The notes: a model not told the origin generated them from the sequence alone. A stretch of DNA of 64,000 bases from Mycobacterium aquaticum (GCF_002086485.1 NZ_MVHF01000011.1:62001-126000), one strand, 5' to 3'. Positions 16,789-26,307 are shown, counted from the first letter of the stretch. Numbers and translations are program-made.

Positions 16789-17253
16789 GTGCCAGCAGCA
16801 ACCACGCAACCCGCGATCGAAGGTTGGTTCACCACCGACGACGCCGGCGTCACCCATCTCATCGGCGGCAAGTGCACGCAGTGCGCCACCTACGTGTTCC
16901 CGCCGCGGGAGAACAACTGCCCCAATCCTGCGTGCGACAGCGACACGCTCGACCTGGTGCCGTTGTCCCGCCGCGGAAAGGTGTGGAGCTACACCGAGAA
17001 CCGCTACCTCCCGCCGTCGCCGTATCCCAAGTCCGATCCGTTCGAGCCGTTCGCGATCGCCGCGGTCGAGCTGGCCGACGAAGGTCTGATCGTGCTGGGC
17101 AAGGTCGTCGAGGGCACGCTTGCCGCCGATCTCAAGGTCGGGATGGAGATGGAGTTGACCACCATGACGCTCTACACCGATGACGAGGGTGTCGAACGCA
17201 CCACCCACGCCTGGAGGGTTGCGGACGCGAGGAGCAAGGAGGGCACAGCCTGA
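16789..17253 (+). CDS. DUF35 zinc-ribbon/OB-fold protein, partner of the thiolase-like gene
   Basis: The 154-residue protein has a rubredoxin-like zinc ribbon with Cys at 29, 32, 44 and 49, then an OB fold (RGKVWSYTENRYLPP... DPFEPFAIAAVELADEGLIVLGKVVEGTL). Such proteins bind acyl-CoA and pair with thiolase-like enzymes, as in the Ltp2-ChsH2 steroid side-chain aldolase. The GTG start lies 7 nt after TACGCT, so it is leaderless. It corresponds to Rv1628c and, with the KstR operator, probably works in cholesterol or steroid side-chain degradation. The downstream gene overlaps by 1 bp (TGATG). Confidence 0.9.
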   Translation: MPAATTQPAIEGWFTTDDAGVTHLIGGKCTQCATYVFPPRENNCPNPACDSDTLDLVPLSRRGKVWSYTENRYLPPSPYPKSDPFEPFAIAAVELADEGLIVLGKVVEGTLAADLKVGMEMELTTMTLYTDDEGVERTTHAWRVADARSKEGTA

Positions 17254-18452
17254 TGAGTCCAGAGCCTTTGTACATCCTCGGCGCGGGCATGCACCCATGG
17301 GGCAAGTGGGGACGCGACTTCACCGAGTACGGCGTCGTCGCGGCCCGCGCCGCGCTGGCCGAAGCCGGCCTGGACTGGCGCCAGATCCAACTCGTGGCCG
17401 GCGCCGACACCATCCGCAACGGCTATCCCGGCTTCATCGCGGGGTCGACGTTCGCCCAGAAGCTGGGTTGGAACGGCGTGCCGGTGTCGTCGTCGTATGC
17501 GGCATGTGCCAGCGGTTCGCAGGCTCTGCAAAGCGCGCGCGCCCACATCCTGGCCGGATTCTGCGACGTCGCACTGGTGATCGGCGCCGACACCACGCCC
17601 AAGGGGGCGTTCGCCCCGGTCGGCGGCGAGCGCAAGAACGACCCGGACTGGCAGCGTTTCCACCTCATCGGCGCGATGAACCCGGTGTACTTCGCCCTGC
17701 TGGCGCGACGTCGGATGGACCTCTACGGCGCAACCGCCGAGGACTTCGCGCAGGTGAAGGTGAAGAACTCGCGCCACGGCCTGCAGAATCCGAATGCCCG
17801 CTACCGCAAGGAAACTGCGGTCGAGGACGTGCTGGCCAGCCCAGTCGTCTCCGATCCCCTGCGCCAGCTCGACATCTGCGCAACCTCTGACGGTGCGGCC
17901 GCGCTGATCGTGGCCTCGAAGTCGTTCGCGGAGAAGCACCTTGGTTCCGTAGCAGGTGTCCCGTCGGTGCGGGCCATCTCGACCGTGACCCCGCGCTACC
18001 CACAGCATCTGCCCGAATTGCCGGATATCGCAACAGATTCCACCGCTGTCGTGGCCGCACCCGAGCGGGTGTTCAAGGATCAGATCCTCGACGCGGCCTA
18101 CGCCGAGGCCGGCATCGGACCCGAGGATGTCAGCCTGGCCGAGGTGTACGACCTGTCCACGGCACTCGAGCTGGACTGGTACGAGCACCTGGGGCTGTGC
18201 GCCAAAGGTGAAGGCGAGCAGCTGCTGCGGTCCGGGGCCACGAGCATCGGCGGCCGGGTGCCGGTCAACCCGTCGGGCGGGCTGGCGTGCTTCGGCGAGG
18301 CGATTCCCGCGCAAGCCATCGCGCAGGTGTGCGAGCTCACCTGGCAGCTCAAGGGCCAGGCCACGGGCCGTCAGGTCGAAGGCGCGAAGGTCGGCGTCAC
18401 CGCCAACCAAGGCCTGTTCGGCCACGGCTCGTCCGTCATCGTCGCGCGGTAG
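17253..18452 (+). CDS. thiolase-like lipid-transfer protein (Rv1627c-like)
   Basis: A 399-residue thiolase-fold enzyme of the SCP-x/Ltp group. The nucleophile region is SYAACASGSQAL, with Cys at 85. The C-terminus ends in GLFGHGSSVIV and lacks the second catalytic Cys of biosynthetic thiolases. Together with the DUF35 protein before it, it may be a retro-aldolase or thiolase acting on a steroid side-chain CoA ester, as Ltp2 does; the Tyr-rich segment YDLSTALELDWYEHL would fit that, but this is inference. Start ATG overlaps the DUF35 stop. KstR control is predicted. Confidence 0.9.
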   Translation: MSPEPLYILGAGMHPWGKWGRDFTEYGVVAARAALAEAGLDWRQIQLVAGADTIRNGYPGFIAGSTFAQKLGWNGVPVSSSYAACASGSQALQSARAHILAGFCDVALVIGADTTPKGAFAPVGGERKNDPDWQRFHLIGAMNPVYFALLARRRMDLYGATAEDFAQVKVKNSRHGLQNPNARYRKETAVEDVLASPVVSDPLRQLDICATSDGAAALIVASKSFAEKHLGSVAGVPSVRAISTVTPRYPQHLPELPDIATDSTAVVAAPERVFKDQILDAAYAEAGIGPEDVSLAEVYDLSTALELDWYEHLGLCAKGEGEQLLRSGATSIGGRVPVNPSGGLACFGEAIPAQAIAQVCELTWQLKGQATGRQVEGAKVGVTANQGLFGHGSSVIVAR

Positions 18453-18463
18453 CTTCCGCTGCC

Positions 18464-18503
18464 CGCGAGCGTGCGCGTCGGGCAGCAGACACGCACGCTC
18501 GCG
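18464..18503. terminator. hairpin between convergent genes
   Basis: CGCGAGCGTGCG (18464-18475) and CGCACGCTCGCG (18492-18503) form a perfect 12-bp stem with a 16-nt loop, between the thiolase-like gene and the amine oxidase. The loop GGGCAG can also pair with CTGCCC at 18459, an alternative fold. There is no U-tract, so an intrinsic bidirectional terminator of the mycobacterial kind is likely but not proven. Confidence 0.55.
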
Positions 18504-18512
18504 CAGACGGGG

Positions 18513-20450
18513 TCAGTGGTGGGCGGCCCTGGCAGGGGTGTGCTCGCAGGCCGCCGGCGGGGTCGGCGGAACATCGAGCGACGGGTTGCGGTCGAAGAAG
18601 CCGTAGGGCTTGAGCCAGAACGACACGATGTCCACGGGCATGATCGGCCAGTCCTCCGGGCGGGTGATGTGGTGGATGCCGAAGACGTACCACAGCACCA
18701 CGTCGGTGTTCTCGATCGACCGGTTGGCCTTCGTCCACTCCGCGATCCCGCTGTCGGCAGCCGACTGGTTGACGAATTCGCCTGCCGGCCAACGCTCGTC
18801 GGGGCTGTTCGGGGTCACCCACAGGGTGTGCCCGATGACGGTGGCGCGCTGGAAGACCGGTGACGCCGGATCGAACATGGCCGGGAACGCGCCGGTGGGA
18901 ACGAGTTTGTAGGACGGATGGGTGCCCAGGCCGTTGGTGACGTTGGTGTTCACCACCTTCCAGGCCCGCTGCGTGGCGAAGTTGGTGTCCTGCTTACCCT
19001 CCTCCTCGGTGCGCAGCGGCTGGTTGCGTGTCACCAGCGACAGCCCGAGCGGGTTGTCCGGGCCCATCGGCTCGGCGTACGACTCGGTCATGTACACCGT
19101 GTTGTCGCTGCCGTCGATGTCGAGATCCAGGCGGGCGATGAGGAAATGCTGGTGGTACGGCGCATAGGTGCGCTCGTCGACCAGGGTGCCGTTGGGATGC
19201 GGCTGCCCGGGAGCCACCGGCGTGGTCACCATGATGCCCGTGGCGCGGACCTCGCACTCGATGTTGCCGTCCTGGTAGAACCGCCAGTACACCAGGTATT
19301 CGTAGTTGGCGACCGTGACATGTGACGACACCGTGAGCCTGCGCATACGGCGCACCTCGGCGCCGGCGTCATAGTCGACGTGCTTCCACAGCACGGCGTT
19401 GTCTTCCTCGTGGATGCACACGGCGTTCTTGATGGTGTACGGCTCACCCTTGCTGTTGTGCAGCACCGCATCCAGGTAGCGGATCTCGCCGAGGCAGTCG
19501 CACCCCAATTCCAGCGACGTGGTCATGAATCCCAGACCCCACTCGCCGATGTCGAACGCGGTGCGCCGGTAGTGGTCCACCGACGGATCGCGGTACGGCA
19601 CCACCATCTCCGCGAACGACATCCGGTGCGCCACCGACCGTTCCGTGTCGCCGTCGCGGTAGCGCACGGTGTGCAGGGTCATGCCCTCACGGTGGTTGAA
19701 CCCCACCCGCAACGACCAGTTCTGCCACTTGAGCAGGTTGCCGTCGAGCGTGAACGACGGCCCTTCCGGCTGAGTGATGTTCAGCGGCTTGAGTGGCTCA
19801 CGCGTGGAGGCCGCACGGATGCGCTCGGGAATGTGCCGCGGCACGTATTCGCCCATCACAGCGGGCTTTTCGTTGCTGCCGTCATCCTCGATGCGCAGCA
19901 GCTCCATGGTGTTGAGATCGATCACGCAGTGCAGCCCGCTGACCGGATGCGCGTACGGATTGGCCCCTTCGGCGTCCTTGTACCAGGTGTCCGACCAGCC
20001 GATGCGGCGGTCGCGGAACTCCGGCGGCGCAACGGCATCCCCGTACGTCCAGGTGTCCATGAACACGTTGTCCATGTTGGTGATACCCCGTTTGGCCAAC
20101 GCGGCGATCACATCGGGGTGGTTGCGCAACGCCGCGTCGCACTCGGTGAATTCGTCGACGGTGAAGTTCGCCTGCACCCCTGGGACATGGTCGAACGACT
20201 CGACCTTGTCGTCGGACAGCGAGACCACCGACTTGTAGGTGGCGTTCTCGGCCCGGTCGAGGCAGATCACCACGGCACGTCGCGGCGGCGTCGACCCGCC
20301 GTTGTCGAACGCCGCCAGCTCTGCCTTCGACGGCTCGATGAGCTCCACCGATGCGATGCGCCAGTCGTCGCCCACACCATGTTCACGCCGCAATATCGCT
20401 GCCGCGGCGGTGAACTCGTCGGCGGACAGCGGATCCAGGGGGTAACTCAC
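18513..20450 (-). CDS. copper-containing primary-amine oxidase
   Basis: A 645-residue enzyme that turns primary amines into aldehyde, NH3 and H2O2. The cofactor motif T-V-A-N-Y-E-Y is present, with the topaquinone precursor Tyr at 383. Copper ligands are expected at H433 and H435 (YHQHFLIARLDLD) and in the IHHITRPEDWP segment near 592. No signal peptide is visible. The GTG at 20450 starts a conserved-looking SYPLDPLSADEF sequence; ATG at 20468 is an alternative. It lies 50 nt behind the esterase gene in the same direction, so co-transcription is possible. The amine used is not known; amine uptake as C or N source is the family role. Confidence 0.92.
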   Translation of the reverse strand: MSYPLDPLSADEFTAAAAILRREHGVGDDWRIASVELIEPSKAELAAFDNGGSTPPRRAVVICLDRAENATYKSVVSLSDDKVESFDHVPGVQANFTVDEFTECDAALRNHPDVIAALAKRGITNMDNVFMDTWTYGDAVAPPEFRDRRIGWSDTWYKDAEGANPYAHPVSGLHCVIDLNTMELLRIEDDGSNEKPAVMGEYVPRHIPERIRAASTREPLKPLNITQPEGPSFTLDGNLLKWQNWSLRVGFNHREGMTLHTVRYRDGDTERSVAHRMSFAEMVVPYRDPSVDHYRRTAFDIGEWGLGFMTTSLELGCDCLGEIRYLDAVLHNSKGEPYTIKNAVCIHEEDNAVLWKHVDYDAGAEVRRMRRLTVSSHVTVANYEYLVYWRFYQDGNIECEVRATGIMVTTPVAPGQPHPNGTLVDERTYAPYHQHFLIARLDLDIDGSDNTVYMTESYAEPMGPDNPLGLSLVTRNQPLRTEEEGKQDTNFATQRAWKVVNTNVTNGLGTHPSYKLVPTGAFPAMFDPASPVFQRATVIGHTLWVTPNSPDERWPAGEFVNQSAADSGIAEWTKANRSIENTDVVLWYVFGIHHITRPEDWPIMPVDIVSFWLKPYGFFDRNPSLDVPPTPPAACEHTPARAAHH

Positions 20451-20500
20451 GCGACCACGGAACCACATTCGGCACCGTGCGCGCAGCGGATCGCGCAGAC

Positions 20501-21994
20501 TCAGCGTCCCGCCAGCGAAAAGCCTTCCCACGCCTGGCGTCGTTCGGCGGCAGGGTCCAACTCGACACGAGATACCCGGTCGAATACCAATACCGCACGC
20601 TTGTAGTCGGTGTAGGTCGGCCAGCCCTCACCGGGGATCCCCGACCGGGAGAAGGCCCGCCATCGTGACTGCACGTCGCGGCACACTCGGCGGGCCGACC
20701 GCTGATCGGCCACCGCCGTCAGCAGCGAGCCGTATGTCGTTCGGTACGTATCGAATACGGCCAGCAGTTCCATTGCGTGCGTGGCACCGAACCCCGACCA
20801 ACGCAGCGTGCGCGGGGCATAGTCGTAGCGGTACACGTACGTCGGCGCGTGCCGGCTGTGCGCCTCGGCGATCTGCCAGGTGGCCGACCCGAAGGCGAAG
20901 TCACCGCCGAGCTGTATACACGCCGCGTCGCTCGGGTAGTGCGGGTAGGCGGCCAGGATGCGGTCCCGGTGTTCGGGCTCCGCGCTGGCAAACAACTTCT
21001 CGATCATCGGCTGGTTGGTTGGCAGCAGCGGCAGGAACCGGGTGAACAACCGGCCCTCTTCGGCGTTGTTGCCGACGATCAGCGGCAGCCGGTGCGCGGT
21101 GCCGTCGGCCATCGCCTCCACCGGATCGGCGGGCAGGAATTCGGTGCCGCTGGTCGGCCCGACCGGAAACGCGCCAGGCATGTCCGTCATGCCTCGGGAG
21201 ATCAGCCGGTCCAACGCCTTTCCCAGCTCCGCCGGACGGGCCGAGTGGATCGCCGCGGGGCCGCCGACCATTTCCGCGAACTGCTCGGCGAGCCGGGCCG
21301 CCGCGCCGGCCGTGCTGACCATCCCGCTGGCCGGGCTCTCCGAGATCACCCGCGCGAACAGGCCCTTGGCCGCGGGCACCGCCAACAAGGTGGCGACCGC
21401 CTGCGCGCCCGCGCTCTCCCCGAAGATCGTCACATTGTCCGGATCGCCGCCGAACACCGCGATGTTGTCGCGGACCCACTGCAGCGCGAGCACCAGATCG
21501 CGCAGGAACACGTTGTCCTCGAACGTGTGGTCCTGCGTCGACAGTGAGGACAGGTCCATGCAGCCGAGCACGCCGAGCCGGTAGTTCACCGACACGTACA
21601 CGCATCCGCGGCGGGCCAGGGCCGCACCGTCGTAGAGCGGCGTGGCCGAGCTGCCCATGATGTAGCCGCCGCCGTGTACGAAGAACATCACCGGCAGTGG
21701 GTCGGGGTGCGGCTTTTCGGGCGCGACGACGTTGAGCGTCAGGCAGTCCTCGCTCATCGCCTGATATTTGCCAACTCCGAGCAACGTATAGCGGCGCTGC
21801 TGCGGGGCGCAGAGGCCGAACTCGTGGCAATACCGCACGCCGGGCCACGGTTCGGCGGGCTGCGGGGCACGAAACCGCAGGGGACCCAGCGGTGGCCGGG
21901 CGTACGGGATCGAACGCCACCGGTGCACCCCGTCGCGGGTGAAACCTTCCACGATGCCGGTCCTGATCGTTGCCCGGACGGTCCGTTCGTGCAT
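20501..21994 (-). CDS. lipT: carboxylesterase type B (LipT-like)
   Basis: The 497-residue esterase has the type-B carboxylesterase elements: HRWRSIPYARPPLG near the N-terminus, HGGGYIMGS as oxyanion hole near 110, and the nucleophile elbow GESAGAQA. Its N-terminus and order next to the LppI-like lipoprotein match Rv2045c (lipT) of M. tuberculosis. The start is ATG 21992-21994: TACCGT stands 7 nt upstream, so the mRNA is leaderless, while a longer frame to 22048 would run through that promoter. There is no signal peptide at this start. It is divergent from the lipoprotein gene (78 bp apart) and upstream of the amine oxidase. Confidence 0.9.
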   Translation of the reverse strand: MHERTVRATIRTGIVEGFTRDGVHRWRSIPYARPPLGPLRFRAPQPAEPWPGVRYCHEFGLCAPQQRRYTLLGVGKYQAMSEDCLTLNVVAPEKPHPDPLPVMFFVHGGGYIMGSSATPLYDGAALARRGCVYVSVNYRLGVLGCMDLSSLSTQDHTFEDNVFLRDLVLALQWVRDNIAVFGGDPDNVTIFGESAGAQAVATLLAVPAAKGLFARVISESPASGMVSTAGAAARLAEQFAEMVGGPAAIHSARPAELGKALDRLISRGMTDMPGAFPVGPTSGTEFLPADPVEAMADGTAHRLPLIVGNNAEEGRLFTRFLPLLPTNQPMIEKLFASAEPEHRDRILAAYPHYPSDAACIQLGGDFAFGSATWQIAEAHSRHAPTYVYRYDYAPRTLRWSGFGATHAMELLAVFDTYRTTYGSLLTAVADQRSARRVCRDVQSRWRAFSRSGIPGEGWPTYTDYKRAVLVFDRVSRVELDPAAERRQAWEGFSLAGR

Positions 21995-22072
21995 GAGCCC
22001 GACGGTAGCGAACATCACCGCCCCGCGCCGCGCCTGGGCGGCAGACACACCGGCTACCGCTAGCCTGGCGGG

Positions 22073-22771
22073 ATGCGGATTGCTGTGATCATCGCGGCGT
22101 CTGCGCTGCTGGCAGCGTGCTCAACCGGGGGCGGCGGGGAGAGTACATCGACGTCGCAGGACCGATTGTCGGTGCCGACCAGCTCAGCGCAGCCGTCCAG
22201 TGCCAAACCGACGGCGACGACGACTACCCCTCCCGTGCCCACCGCGGCACCACCCGCCGGCACTCCGATGTCCCAGGTCATTCGATGGGTCGAGGCGGGC
22301 CCGCAGGCCGATCCGGCCGGTTTCCACACCGCAACGCGCGGCGGCGAGACCACCAACCTCGGCGATGACGTCGCATTCGTCACGACGGCGGGCAAGTGTG
22401 CGACCGACAAGCTGGTCAACGGGCAGCTGGCCTGCCTGGTGAAGACCGACGGCCTGCCCACCAAGCCGTCGGACGTGGAGGGTGAGTGGATCGCCGGGTG
22501 GGTGGACTTCACCGGCCCGACGCTGGAGGTGGGCTCGCTGCACGGTGACCCGGGCCGGTTCACCTACGGCGACGGGGCCAAGCTGCCCACCGGCGGATCG
22601 ATCGCGTTCGGCGACTACCGGTGCCGCGCTGACAGCACCGCACTGGTATGCGTCAACTACGCACACCAGTCCGGGATGCGGGTGAGTCAGGCGGGCGTCG
22701 AACCGCTCGGCTGCCTGAAGCCGACACCCCCGGCCGTCGGCATCGGCCGACAGTTCAGCTGCCCGACCTAA
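22073..22771 (+). CDS. lipoprotein, LppI-like
   Basis: A 232-residue protein with a lipoprotein signal: hydrophobic residues 3-15 and the lipobox L-A-A-C with Cys at 16. A Ser/Thr/Pro-rich linker follows to about 65, then a globular domain with several Cys. By position next to lipT and the Rv2049c-like gene it corresponds to Rv2046 (lppI), of unknown function; the sequence match itself was not checked. ATG 22073 lies 6 nt after TAGCCT, a leaderless layout. Stop codon overlaps the convergent gene by 4 bp. Confidence 0.85.
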   Translation: MRIAVIIAASALLAACSTGGGGESTSTSQDRLSVPTSSAQPSSAKPTATTTTPPVPTAAPPAGTPMSQVIRWVEAGPQADPAGFHTATRGGETTNLGDDVAFVTTAGKCATDKLVNGQLACLVKTDGLPTKPSDVEGEWIAGWVDFTGPTLEVGSLHGDPGRFTYGDGAKLPTGGSIAFGDYRCRADSTALVCVNYAHQSGMRVSQAGVEPLGCLKPTPPAVGIGRQFSCPT

Positions 22772-23109
22772 CGCCAGCCGTCGGCGGCCTTGGCGGCCAC
22801 CATCAGCGCGTCGCACAGTTGCCGCAGCTCGTCGGCGGCGGCGCCCTCGTCGACTGCGGTCGCGAGGTCCTCGGCCGCGCATCGCACCTGGTAGACGCGG
22901 TCGGAGAGTTGAGCGGCCTCGTCGGCGGTGAGCACCACCGAATCCGGGGCCAGGGAGGTGCCCTTCACCAGCGCACGCTGCTCGTAGGCCCGTTGGCGGC
23001 AGGACTGTCTGCAGTACTGACGCCGGCGTCCCATCCCCGCATCGGCTACCTCACGTCCGCACCACCGGCACGGCTGCGGACGATGACGTCGGGCGATTCC
23101 GGTGGCCAT
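22768..23109 (-). CDS. small Cys-rich protein, Rv2049c-like
   Basis: A 113-residue protein. The basic N-terminus contains C14-x2-C17 and C33-x3-C37, a zinc-ribbon-like arrangement (CRWC...YCRQSC) that may bind nucleic acid. The rest is helical and acidic (VVLTADEAAQLSDRVYQVRCAAEDLATAVD). It is divergent from rbpA, in the position of Rv2049c. Function unknown. The N-terminal basic-plus-Cys4 part suggests a DNA- or RNA-binding role, but nothing else supports it. Confidence 0.72.
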   Translation of the reverse strand: MATGIARRHRPQPCRWCGREVADAGMGRRRQYCRQSCRQRAYEQRALVKGTSLAPDSVVLTADEAAQLSDRVYQVRCAAEDLATAVDEGAAADELRQLCDALMVAAKAADGWR

Positions 23110-23166
23110 GGCACCCGACTGTAGACGGCCGCCGCTCGTGATCGGGGTATCATCGACGGTTGAGTC

Positions 23167-23195
23167 GGGAACCTGGCAACGCCATCAAGCGTTGA
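23167..23195 (+). promoter_or_regulatory. candidate ECF sigma (SigE/SigH-type) promoter of rbpA
   Basis: GGGAAC (23167-23172), a 17-nt spacer, then CGTTGA (23190-23195). This agrees with the SigE/SigH-type consensus GGAAC-N17-CGTT, 40 nt upstream of the rbpA ATG. GATAAT at 23204-23209 could be a second, housekeeping -10. Confidence 0.55.
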
Positions 23196-23234
23196 TACAT
23201 CCGGATAATTTTGCGTGAACGAGGAGTGTTGACG

Positions 23235-23573
23235 ATGGCTGATCGTGTCCTGAGAGGCAGTCGCCTCGGAGCCGTGAGCTACGAGACCGACCGCAACCAT
23301 GATCTGGCGCCGCGTCAGGTCGCGCGCTACCGCACCGACAACGGCGAAGAGTTCGATGTGCCGTTCGCCGACGATGCAGAGATCCCCGGCACCTGGCTGT
23401 GCCGTAACGGTATGGAGGGCACCCTCATCGAGGGTGACGTGCCTGAGCCCAAGAAGGTCAAGCCGCCCCGTACCCACTGGGACATGCTGTTGGAGCGCCG
23501 TTCGGTGGAGGAGCTCGAAGAGCTGCTCAAGGAACGTCTCGACCTGATCAAGACCAAGCGTCGCGGCAGCTGA
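23235..23573 (+). CDS. rbpA: RNA polymerase-binding protein RbpA
   Basis: RbpA binds RNA polymerase holoenzyme with group 1 sigma factors and stabilises open complexes. The 112-residue protein has an unstructured N-terminal tail, the beta-barrel core (EFDVPFADDAEIPGTWLCRNGMEG), a basic linker (KKVKPPRTHWDM) and the sigma-interaction helix (ERRSVEELEELLKERLDLIKTKRR). The ATG at 23235 follows a GAGGAG ribosome site; a longer frame from 23211 would contain that site. Its length fits the known 111-114 residues. It is a single-gene transcript closed by a strong terminator. Confidence 0.97.
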   Translation: MADRVLRGSRLGAVSYETDRNHDLAPRQVARYRTDNGEEFDVPFADDAEIPGTWLCRNGMEGTLIEGDVPEPKKVKPPRTHWDMLLERRSVEELEELLKERLDLIKTKRRGS

Positions 23574-23585
23574 CACCGCTTACAA

Positions 23586-23626
23586 GTGAGCGAGGGTGCG
23601 CTTCGGCGCACCCTCGCTCACTTTTT
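23586..23626. terminator. intrinsic terminator after rbpA
   Basis: GTGAGCGAGGGTGCGC and its exact complement form a 16-bp stem with a TTCG tetraloop, followed by TTTTTG. This is a textbook rho-independent terminator and the clearest in the window. Because ppm1 converges from the other side (stop at 23630) it may serve both directions. Confidence 0.92.
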
Positions 23627-23629
23627 GTG

Positions 23630-24430
23630 TCAGCTGGATGCGCCGCGGGCGCGGTCCAGGCGGCCCTTGAGACCCCACTCGGCGACCTTGAACATCGCCT
23701 CGCGAATATTGGATCCGCTCATCTTCGAGACGCCCAGCTCACGTTCGGTGAAGGTGATGGGCACCTCGACGACGCTGAAGCCGTTGTTGATGGCCCGCCA
23801 GGTCAAGTCGATCTGGAAGCAGTAGCCCTTGGAGTCGACCGCGGACAGATCGATCTTCTCCAGCACCTCGCGCCGGTAGGCGCGGTATCCGGCGGTGATG
23901 TCGTGGATGCCCACGCCCAGCAGGAACCGTGAGTAGGTGTTGGCCGTCTTGGACAAAACCAGCCGGCGGCGCGGCCAGTTGCGTACCGTGCCGCCGGTGA
24001 CGTAGCGCGAGCCGATGGCCAGGTCGGCGCCCGCGTCGACGGCGTCGAGCAGCCGGTAGAGCTCCTCGGGCGCGTGGCTGCCGTCGGCGTCCATCTCCAC
24101 CAGCACCGAGTAGCCGCGGCCCAGGCCCCACGCGAATCCGGCGAGATAAGCCGCGCCCAGGCCCGCCTTGCTGGTGCGGTGCATGACGTGCACGCGGTCC
24201 GGGTCCGCCAGGGCCAGCTCGTCGGCCAACTCGCCCGTGCCATCGGGGCTGCCATCGTCGACGATCAGCACATGGACGTCTGGCCGGGCGCGGTGGACCC
24301 GCCCGACGATCAGCGGCAGGTTCTCCCGCTCGTTGTAGGTCGGGATGATGACCAAGGTGCGCCGGCTGGGGGTGGCATCGTCCTGGCGAGGGGTCTCCCC
24401 CGAGCTCGCTCCGTCACCGGGGACTGTCAT
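23630..24430 (-). CDS. ppm1: polyprenol-phosphate mannosyltransferase
   Basis: The 266-residue GT2 enzyme transfers mannose from GDP-mannose to polyprenyl phosphate, the donor for lipomannan, LAM and protein mannosylation. It has [12 protein letters not shown] at 28-39, the VDDGSPDGT metal/nucleotide site at 57-65 and MDADGSH at 113-119. It is a catalytic domain without membrane helices, so it probably relies on the preceding Lnt protein, with which it overlaps by 4 bp. In M. tuberculosis the two are one polypeptide (Rv2051c); here they are separate, as recalled for M. smegmatis. Confidence 0.96.
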   Translation of the reverse strand: MTVPGDGASSGETPRQDDATPSRRTLVIIPTYNERENLPLIVGRVHRARPDVHVLIVDDGSPDGTGELADELALADPDRVHVMHRTSKAGLGAAYLAGFAWGLGRGYSVLVEMDADGSHAPEELYRLLDAVDAGADLAIGSRYVTGGTVRNWPRRRLVLSKTANTYSRFLLGVGIHDITAGYRAYRREVLEKIDLSAVDSKGYCFQIDLTWRAINNGFSVVEVPITFTERELGVSKMSGSNIREAMFKVAEWGLKGRLDRARGASS

Positions 24431-26307
24431 GTGACTCCTTCATCGTCGCCGGCGTTCGCCTTCCGGCGCCGGAACATTCTTGGCACGAACCCGCCATTTT
24501 GCCGTATCGCGATGACCGCCGCCGCAACAGCGGCCCCGAAACCGGCCACGACCAGCACCGCTTGAACGGCGGGGCCCCATCGGGTGGCCGCCGTCAGGTC
24601 GGATTTGAGGCGGATCTGACTGTCCAGGTACGCCGGCTGGAACCATTCGGTGCGGGCCAGCTCGCGGCCGTCGGGCGCGATGACGGCGCTGATGCCGGTG
24701 GTGCCCGCGACCACCACGTAGCGGTCGTGTTCGACGGCCCGCAGCTTGGCGAACGCCAGCTGCTGGGAGCTCATCGTCGCGTCGAATGTGGCGTTGTTGG
24801 TCGGCACCGCCAACACCTGAGCCCCGTTGAGCACCGATTCGCGGGCCGCCCGGTCGAAGATCACCTCCCAGCAGGTGGTGACCCCGATGGGCACGCCCGC
24901 GGCGTGCACGACGCCGTCGCCGGTACCCGGGACGAAGTAGCCGGCGCGGTCGGCATACGACGACAGGTGGCGGAAGAAGCCACGCCACGGCAGGTATTCG
25001 CCGAACGGTTGGACGATCTGCTTGTCGTGGCGTTCACCAGGACCGGTGGCCGGGTCCCAGACGATCACGGTGTTGTTGGCGACAGGGTTGTCGGGTGTGT
25101 AGCCGTCGGCTTTGACGACGCCGCCGACGAGGATCGGCGCCTTGATCGCGTCGGCCGCGGCGCTGATCTGTGCGGCGGCGTCGGCGTTGGCCAGCGGGTC
25201 GATGTCGGAGGAGTTCTCCGGCCAGATGACGAACATGGGCTGTGCGGCCCGGCCTGCCCGGACGTCGTCGGCCAGCAGCCCGGTCTCGCGGACATGGTTG
25301 TCGAGCACGGCACGTCGTTGCGCGTTGAACTCCAGGCCAAGCCGTGGAACGTTGCCCTGCACCGCGGCGACGGTCACCGATGGTTCGTCGGCGACGCCGA
25401 CAGCGGAGTGCCGCACCTGCGGCCACAACAACGCGCTGCCCAACAGCACCACCGAGACACAGGCACCGGGAAGCACGACCGCCGGTGGCGGTACGCCGGG
25501 CTTGTGGCCGTGGTGCCACCACTGGACGATCTCGCACGCCACCAGGGTCAGGCTGAACGCGGCCAGCGCGACGGCGAACGACACCAGCGGCGCCCCGCCC
25601 ACCCGCGCGATCGGCAGAAGCGGGCCGCTGGACTGACCGAACCCGACCACGCCCCACGGGAATCCGCCGAACGGCACGGTGGACTTGAGCCATTCCGCGG
25701 CGACCCACAACGTGGCGAACCACAATGGCCAGCCCGGTAACTGGCGGACCAATACCGCCAACAGCCCGAACACCCCGCAGAACAACGCCTGCAGCGCCGC
25801 CAGCGCCAGCCACGGCGCGGGACCGACCAAGCCGCTGATCCACGGCAGCAGCGGGATGTAGAACGCCAACCCGAACAGGAATCCGTAGCCGAAACCGCCG
25901 GCCCGGGTGGTGGACGGCAGTGTCAGCACCCAGCCCAGCAGTGCCAGCCCCGCGAACGCCGTGGCCCACCAGCCCACGGGCGGGAAGCTCGCCCATACCA
26001 ACAGCCCGCCTCCGATGGCGGCGCCCAGTTGGGCCCAGCGGTCGAGGGTCGCGCGGCCGAAGCGGCGTCCCCAGGCCGTGAGCGCGGCGAGTCGGTCCGA
26101 CGGCGGCTTGGGTGGCTCGGTCTCCGCGCCGGGATCGTCGATCTCGACGTCTTCGTCGAGCCCGGGCCCGTCCTCGCCGTCGGCGAATTCGTCCTCGAGG
26201 TCGTCGTCGTCGCGCTCGTCGTCCTCGTCGGCGACCGCCGGGAGGACCTCGGTGACATCGTGGGGCCGGGCGCGCAACCGTTCGAACCGCTGGCGGTCGC
26301 TAGCCAT
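24427..26307 (-). CDS. lnt: apolipoprotein N-acyltransferase
   Basis: Lnt adds the third acyl chain to lipoprotein N-termini on the outer face of the membrane. The 626-residue protein has an unusual acidic cytosolic N-terminus (about 25-65, a run rich in Asp and Glu), about seven membrane helices, and a nitrilase-fold domain. The catalytic triad is visible as E364 (WPENSSD), K429 ([15 protein letters not shown]) and C479 (TTCWEVIFD). ATG at 26307 is used; the start overlaps the amidohydrolase stop by 8 bp. The ppm1 gene follows with a 4-bp overlap. This layout probably matches the Ppm2/Ppm1 pair, with the Lnt part anchoring Ppm1. Confidence 0.95.
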   Translation of the reverse strand: MASDRQRFERLRARPHDVTEVLPAVADEDDERDDDDLEDEFADGEDGPGLDEDVEIDDPGAETEPPKPPSDRLAALTAWGRRFGRATLDRWAQLGAAIGGGLLVWASFPPVGWWATAFAGLALLGWVLTLPSTTRAGGFGYGFLFGLAFYIPLLPWISGLVGPAPWLALAALQALFCGVFGLLAVLVRQLPGWPLWFATLWVAAEWLKSTVPFGGFPWGVVGFGQSSGPLLPIARVGGAPLVSFAVALAAFSLTLVACEIVQWWHHGHKPGVPPPAVVLPGACVSVVLLGSALLWPQVRHSAVGVADEPSVTVAAVQGNVPRLGLEFNAQRRAVLDNHVRETGLLADDVRAGRAAQPMFVIWPENSSDIDPLANADAAAQISAAADAIKAPILVGGVVKADGYTPDNPVANNTVIVWDPATGPGERHDKQIVQPFGEYLPWRGFFRHLSSYADRAGYFVPGTGDGVVHAAGVPIGVTTCWEVIFDRAARESVLNGAQVLAVPTNNATFDATMSSQQLAFAKLRAVEHDRYVVVAGTTGISAVIAPDGRELARTEWFQPAYLDSQIRLKSDLTAATRWGPAVQAVLVVAGFGAAVAAAVIAIRQNGGFVPRMFRRRKANAGDDEGVT

